Assembly (NCBI GenBank): GCA_950295325.1
Contig: OX485807.1
Location: forward strand, 2,360,501 to 2,424,500
Length of the DNA: 64,000 nucleotides
Reading direction: 5' to 3'
Origin: Polytrichum commune
Taxonomy: Eukaryota; Streptophyta; Polytrichopsida; Polytrichales; Polytrichaceae
The notes beneath the pieces were generated by a model. The model ran no database searches, had not been told where the DNA came from, and saw nothing but the letters and a program-made list of their open reading frames with translations. Positions 59,401 to 64,000 of this stretch are shown piece after piece (the stretch's first letter is position 1; the number at the start of each line of letters is the position of its first letter). Made by a program: the position numbers and the translations under genes.

Positions 59401-60390
59401 TAAGTGAAGTTGTTCACATTCAACAACACCTTTTGGCCCACCTCATTCTCCACTTCGCGTCTTCCAGCATTTACTAGCACTCCGTAGCACCTTTGGGCTT
59501 TCTCCACCAACAACTTGGTCATCTCCAAGACTTGTTTACCATCCTTGGCCAAGTCCTCACCATCTTGGTTAAACTCTAGTGTTGAATGTGCCCCCTCGAG
59601 AGCTAGGTTAATAGGTTGGAGCGCATCCACTCCATAAGCCACCACCAAAGACCACCCCTTGGTAGCCAAGTGCGTGGCTACATTGCAATTACACTCCGCT
59701 CGACCCACATAGTCCGCCCAATCTCCTTGGTCCGCCCCCACCAAGTTCCTCAAGTATTGCTTCAAGACTCCATTCACATCCTCCGCTTTCCCATTCATTT
59801 GGGAATGCAAGGCCGTGCTAAACCTTAGTTTCATTCCGACCTCCTTAGAGAAATGCATTGAAAATGCACTTGTGAACTTTGGATCTTGATCCCACACAAT
59901 CACTCTTGGCAACCCGTGGTGCCTCAACCATCCTTTGAGAAAAGGCTATGCGGTCTCCAACGCGGTGGCGGTTCCCACAATTGGCACCATGTGTGCCAAC
60001 TTGGCAAACCGCTCTACCATCAACAAGATGGCATCATACCCATGTGACTCCGGCAAACTTGTGATCAAGTCCATGCACATACTATGCCATGGCGCCGACG
60101 GGATAGGCAACGGTTGCAAGAAACCGCCTTGCTTTTGGTAAGAGGCTCGGTTCACTTGGCACTTTATTCACGCCTTCACAAAGTGGGTTATATCCTCCTT
60201 TATGCACCGCCAATGGTACCTCCATGACACCATTCTATGGCGGTTTTTTCTTTCTCCTCTATGGCCGGCAATAGGACTATCACATTTTTCCTTCAAAACC
60301 GATAGCCTCAACTTGCCTTGAGGCACATACACCCAACTTTGCTTACACTTGAACAATCCGTCCACCAACTTAACCTCTTTGAGCACCTTG
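59400..60390 (-). pseudogene. Integrase region, second element
   Basis: Frames 60386-60168, 60155-59946 and 59927-59400 carry the worn zinc-binding part, MDLITSLPES, VIVWDQDPKFTSAF and QMNGKAEDVN. The catalytic core from the second Asp onward is open for 175 codons here, a better state than in the first element, but a stop (TAG at 59948) and frame breaks upstream remain. Confidence 0.8.
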
Positions 60391-60639
60391 GTCTTGCGAA
60401 GCTCACCTAAAAGCTTTTGTGCCTCGGGGTAGTGAATTTACCCCTCCCGTATCTTGCATCACAAGTTTCCTTCGCCGGCACACATTAGCCACAAGGTTTG
60501 GATGGTTCTCATTGCTTGGAACTCATCCGGTCTACTTAGCACATCCGGCACCACATTTCCACGGTCCGGTTTGTGGACCAAATCCACCTTCATAAGCGCC
60601 AAGCTATCATGCCAACGCAATGATTTGGCGCTCACTTAC

Positions 60640-61740
60640 GCTTGTATGTCAAAATACTTTTAGGACACATTGTCCTTGTAGACCTTTACTTTGTGCGACC
60701 CCAACTAGTGTCGCCACATCTTCAAGCAATACACTACGCAAAGAAGTTCTTTGTCATAAGTTGGTTGTCTTCTTTGACAACCATCGAGCTACATGCTCGC
60801 ATATGCAATGGCCATCCATCTTACACATAATCCACCATTGGCAAAATCATTCACCCCCATATGCACCTCAAAAGGTTTGTCAAGCTCCGTGAACTTGAGC
60901 ACGGGCGGCGAAGAGAACTTGGTCTTAAGCTCCCCAAAGACTCGTGACAAACATCATCCCACTCTTGGGATAGCCATTTCTTCCACAAGTCGAACCATCG
61001 AGCTTCATGCTCTCGTATGCAATGGCCATCCATCTTGCATCAACATCTGCCAATGGTAAAGTCCTCGCCCCCCGTATGCACCTCAAAAGGTTTTTCAAGC
61101 TCCGCGAACTTGAACACGGGTGGTAAAGAGAAACTTGGTCTTAAGCTCCTCAAAGACTTGGTGGCAAGGCTCATCCCACTCTTGGGATAGCCATTTCTTG
61201 CACAAGTTGGACAAGCTTCTACAACCATGGAGCTTAATGCTCCCATAAGCAATGGTCCTCCATCTTGGATCAACATCCGCCAATGGTAAAGTCTTTTGCC
61301 TTTATGTGCACCTCAACATGCTCATGAAAACCCGAAACTTGACCACATCTTGTGAAGAGAACTTTTTCTTGAGCTCCCCAAAGGCTTGGTGACAAGGCTC
61401 ATCCCACTCTTGGGATAGCCATTTTTCCAACATGTTGACTAAGGTTCTAGCAACCTTAGGAAAACCATGAATGAAGTGGTGGTAGTAGTTGGTTAGGCTT
61501 CCAAATGACCTAAGCCCTTTTCTTGAGTCAAGGGCCAATTCTCTTCTTGGATTGCCTTGACATTCTTCATGTTTGTCCACCAACTTCCTTTGTCACCACA
61601 TACCTCAAGAACTCAATCTCTCGTTGAGCAAAGTTATTTTTCATTCCTTGGCGGTAACTTTTTGGGCAACACATTGGTGAATACATCCTTGTATCTCACC
61701 AACATCCCACCAATGTGATTTGGAGGAGGCCCATCTTTCC
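60640..61740 (-). pseudogene. Reverse transcriptase remnant and triplicated RNase H, second element
   Basis: Same arrangement as 45470-46560: the reverse transcriptase start (61740-61640) passes directly to the post-catalytic part, LRSFGSLTNYYHHF follows, and the WLSQEWD segment is present three times (near 61430, 61190 and 60980 on the minus strand). Confidence 0.75.
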
Positions 61741-62060
61741 TAGCCTCTCCATACATTCCTTGGAGTTGCTCCAATGGAACCACGACCATTATGTTTTCTA
61801 TTTTTCAGTTGGTCCATTAAGACCAAATTCACCTTGGGTCCTCCTACCATAGGAGTCCTTGTCAATTTGAACTTCAATTCTTTGCCATTATGACACATCA
61901 TAATGCACCGCAAGCTCACCGGCTTGCACCTCTTATTTAGCATGTGAGTTTCAAAGTAGGTGACCTTTCCAATGACATGCACCTCATTTATTTCACATAG
62001 AGTGAAATATTGACAAAAATCTAATGTCCCACATCAAAAAGTTACATGCATCGCCGCCTC
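61740..62060 (-). pseudogene. Protease region, second element
   Basis: Counterpart of 45074-45410; KRCKPVSLRCIMM and the following segment are readable. Confidence 0.5.
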
Positions 62061-62249
62061 CTTTGCTTCATGCGGTTCGCCCTTTGCAAACCGTACTTTG
62101 GTGGGCTTGCCGGCTCTACCCGTCCGCGAGCCCCAACCCCCTTGTGAGCTTTCGGCTCATGAAAGAGTCCGTTGCCTCTTTGACAACTCATGAGACATAT
62201 CTCCCATTCATTTGAGCCTCAAGGTATACATGACTTGGCCTTGGCTTAA

Positions 62250-63228
62250 GGCTACTAGCCTTGGCCACAAAGCCACCATCTAATTCTCCGTCCACCGCAA
62301 CAATATGTTTTGGCTCGGTCCGGAAAGCCAACTTTTAACATTTCGTCCGTGGGACGAATTGGTTTAGTGCCACAAAAGCAATTTCCAATAATTTGTCCAC
62401 AAAACAAACATGTTTTCCCTTGATAGCACAAAGCCACCTTCCCACACTCCGTATGCGGCACGAACATGAATTGCCTTGGTAGGACAAACCCACCTTCCAA
62501 CATTCCGTCCGCGGCATGAGTATGATTTGCCTTGGAAGCATAAAGCCACCTTTCAACATTCCGTTAGCGGCACCAACATATTTTGCCTAAGTAAAATGAA
62601 CCAAACAATTTGCACTCATTTCTTTGGGACCTACTTTGGCTAAAGCCACTTGTGGTGATGCGCCGCCAAACTTCTCTTTGGGACCATCGTCTTCAATGCT
62701 CTTGCAAACTTGATGGTCCCCACCATGTCCTCAAGAAGCCTTGGGGACTTAAACAAGGCATCCACCACCCGCTTTTAAACCCCACCTAAAAGGATGCATT
62801 TCTTAGAAAGCTCGTCCGTTTTAGGTGTATCCTTCATTTGTGCGTTTGAATAGCGCACATAGGCCTTAAGAGGCCCCGGGTGCCTCATTAGCACCAAGTT
62901 CATTTCAACATCCGAACCTTCGAAGCATCTCGAATTGAAATTTCAATCCAACATTAATACCCTCCAAGGTTTTGGGTGCATTCGGAATTCTAGGCCCCAA
63001 ATACTATTTGAGGTTTGCAGGAGCCCTTTCAAAGGACACCTCCATTTTCCTTACCAAATCCACCCTCATGCCCACCATTGTCATTAGAACCAATGGTATG
63101 GTCAAATTCCACTTGCACATGATCCTTGTTCCAATTTGAGCCTCACAACCTTTTGGAAACCCCGGGCTCACCATCATAACCCGCATTTTTGATAGCCATG
63201 TTTCCCTCAAAGTGCTAGCTCAAAACTT
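62250..63228 (-). pseudogene. gag region, second element
   Basis: Counterpart of 43998-45000. The 60-bp Cys-containing units are present at 62300-62580, and the frame near the start (63210-63004) matches MRETWLSKMRV of the first element. Confidence 0.55.
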
Positions 63229-63229
63229 G

Positions 63230-63249
63230 GAACCCTGCTCTGATACCAC
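63230..63249 (-). promoter_or_regulatory. Primer-binding site, second element
   Basis: Read on the minus strand this is GTGGTATCAGAGCAGGGTTC, the same initiator-Met-tRNA complement, one base inside the 5' LTR. Confidence 0.9.
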
Positions 63250-63250
63250 G

Positions 63251-64000
63251 TGTCGCAACCCTTGCTAGCCCCCCCTTGACCATCTTGCCAATTTTCAATT
63301 CTAGCAAAGGTTACGAGTGGCTAACCCTTCGCATACCGCCATGCTAATGGTTAGCTCCTCTAACCCCGGACCATTAGTTCCTAGGAGGGGAACCAACCCT
63401 CCTACTTTGATTTCGGGACTCACCCCTTTAATCGGTAACCAACCCTTTTTATCGGTAACCAATCCTTAGATGTGGACTTCCATCCATGGAAGTCCAATCT
63501 TATGTTGATCATCGCATTGCCGGAGCAACACTACAACAACCCGAAGCATACTAGGCAACTATGGCCTCACAATGGGCCAAAGCCCATGGAGGCCGTGCCG
63601 TTCGGCCTCGGGTGGGTGAGGCCACACCACCTCACCCATATAAGCCTCTAGGACTCTACGCGGGGCCCCTACCCCACCGTCAACCAACCTCTTGTCTCTC
63701 TACCAAGAGTTGGGGCCAAGTGGACATTTTCCCTTAGCCGCTGGGCCTAGAAGCCCCCAGCAGCTTCAGACCATCATAACTTCCTTGTATGATGTCTGAT
63801 CATAACAACCAACCACTCCATCTTCATCTACGCTTCACGTACATGCCGATGGACTCCTCACTTGCCCCATTCAGGCAAGTCTTGAGGAAGTTATGCCTGT
63901 TTGAACCTTTGCAGTCCCGGGAATCACTCCCAGGCACTGCTGTACCAGGGCGCTGTCCCGGGACAGCGCCCCACTCAAATGGCCATAACTCCTAGCTCAC
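63251..64000 (-). repeat. 5' LTR of the second element, incomplete
   Basis: The first 750 bases of the reversed LTR are present and match 57160-57909 throughout; the rest lies beyond the window. Confidence 0.95.

Larger units (their letters stand above)
57160..64000 (-). mobile_element. Second copy of the chromovirus-type element, reverse, running off the window
   Basis: The order left to right is 3' LTR (57160-58155), internal part reversed (58156-63250), and 5' LTR from 63251 to beyond the window end. The 750 visible bases of the right LTR look identical to the left LTR. Internal length (5,095 bp) is close to that of the copy at 42985 (5,105 bp), and the same defects are present. The left flank is the transposase gene; the target duplication cannot be checked because the other end is outside. 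Confidence 0.95.

Overview
The window is eukaryotic nuclear DNA. Genes have GT-AG introns, LTR retrotransposons carry an initiator-Met-tRNA-type primer site, and CCCTAAA-type (plant telomere-like) tracts occur inside repeats, so a streptophyte is likely; I would guess a large repeat-rich seed-free plant or charophyte but cannot name it. I see no ordinary host gene island, tRNA or rRNA: nearly everything is a mobile element, a remnant of one, or a satellite.

Layout. 25-10441: two long inverted arms (about 2.1 kb each, with telomere-like tracts) enclose a cluster of 22-base palindromes, an intact two-exon gene of the DUF7869 transposase-like family and a broken methyltransferase-like gene. 10442-13170: C-rich and GA-rich low complexity, a second cluster of the same palindromes, and an unrecognised broken gene cut off by a short-repeat element end. 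13171-22745: a decaying copy of a large multi-exon gene (ParB-like N-terminal part, methyltransferase-like C-terminal part) on the minus strand, whose middle is replaced by 5.5 kb of satellite that itself carries a 2.16 kb TG...CA insertion. 22711-24110: another element end, duplicated perfect palindromes, and only the last exon of a third copy. 24285-31162: a minus-strand gene with an FCP1-like (HAD) phosphatase domain, interrupted by two solo LTRs within one exon. 31351-34680: element end, a small gene, and 101-bp and 84-bp satellites.

34800-52800: the key locus. An apparently intact 11-exon gene (1,081 codons) of the ParB-like/methyltransferase-like family is flanked by the same 75-bp satellite in opposite orientations; the right-hand array is split by a young Ty3/gypsy chromovirus-type element (42985-50035, identical LTRs, AAGAC target duplication). 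53294-57159: divergent small ORF and a Mutator-like (GCM/WRKY-type zinc finger) transposase gene with an in-frame stop and a frameshift, its 3' end cut by a second copy of the same LTR element (57160 to the window end, reverse orientation).

How parts relate. The methyltransferase-like gene occurs four times (A at 7035-8128, B2 at 13945-22768, C at 23543-23752, B3 at 35937-40171). Their introns fall at the same places, so they descend from one spliced gene. In the copies where it can be read, the catalytic DPPY-type motif is changed to D-V/I-P-E (or a similar form). These genes sit beside short palindromes, satellites and a shared GAGCGG-repeat terminus, which suggests a family of large DNA elements rather than host genes. 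Both LTR elements share the same reverse-transcriptase deletion and triplicated RNase H segment, so they probably moved using proteins supplied by another element.
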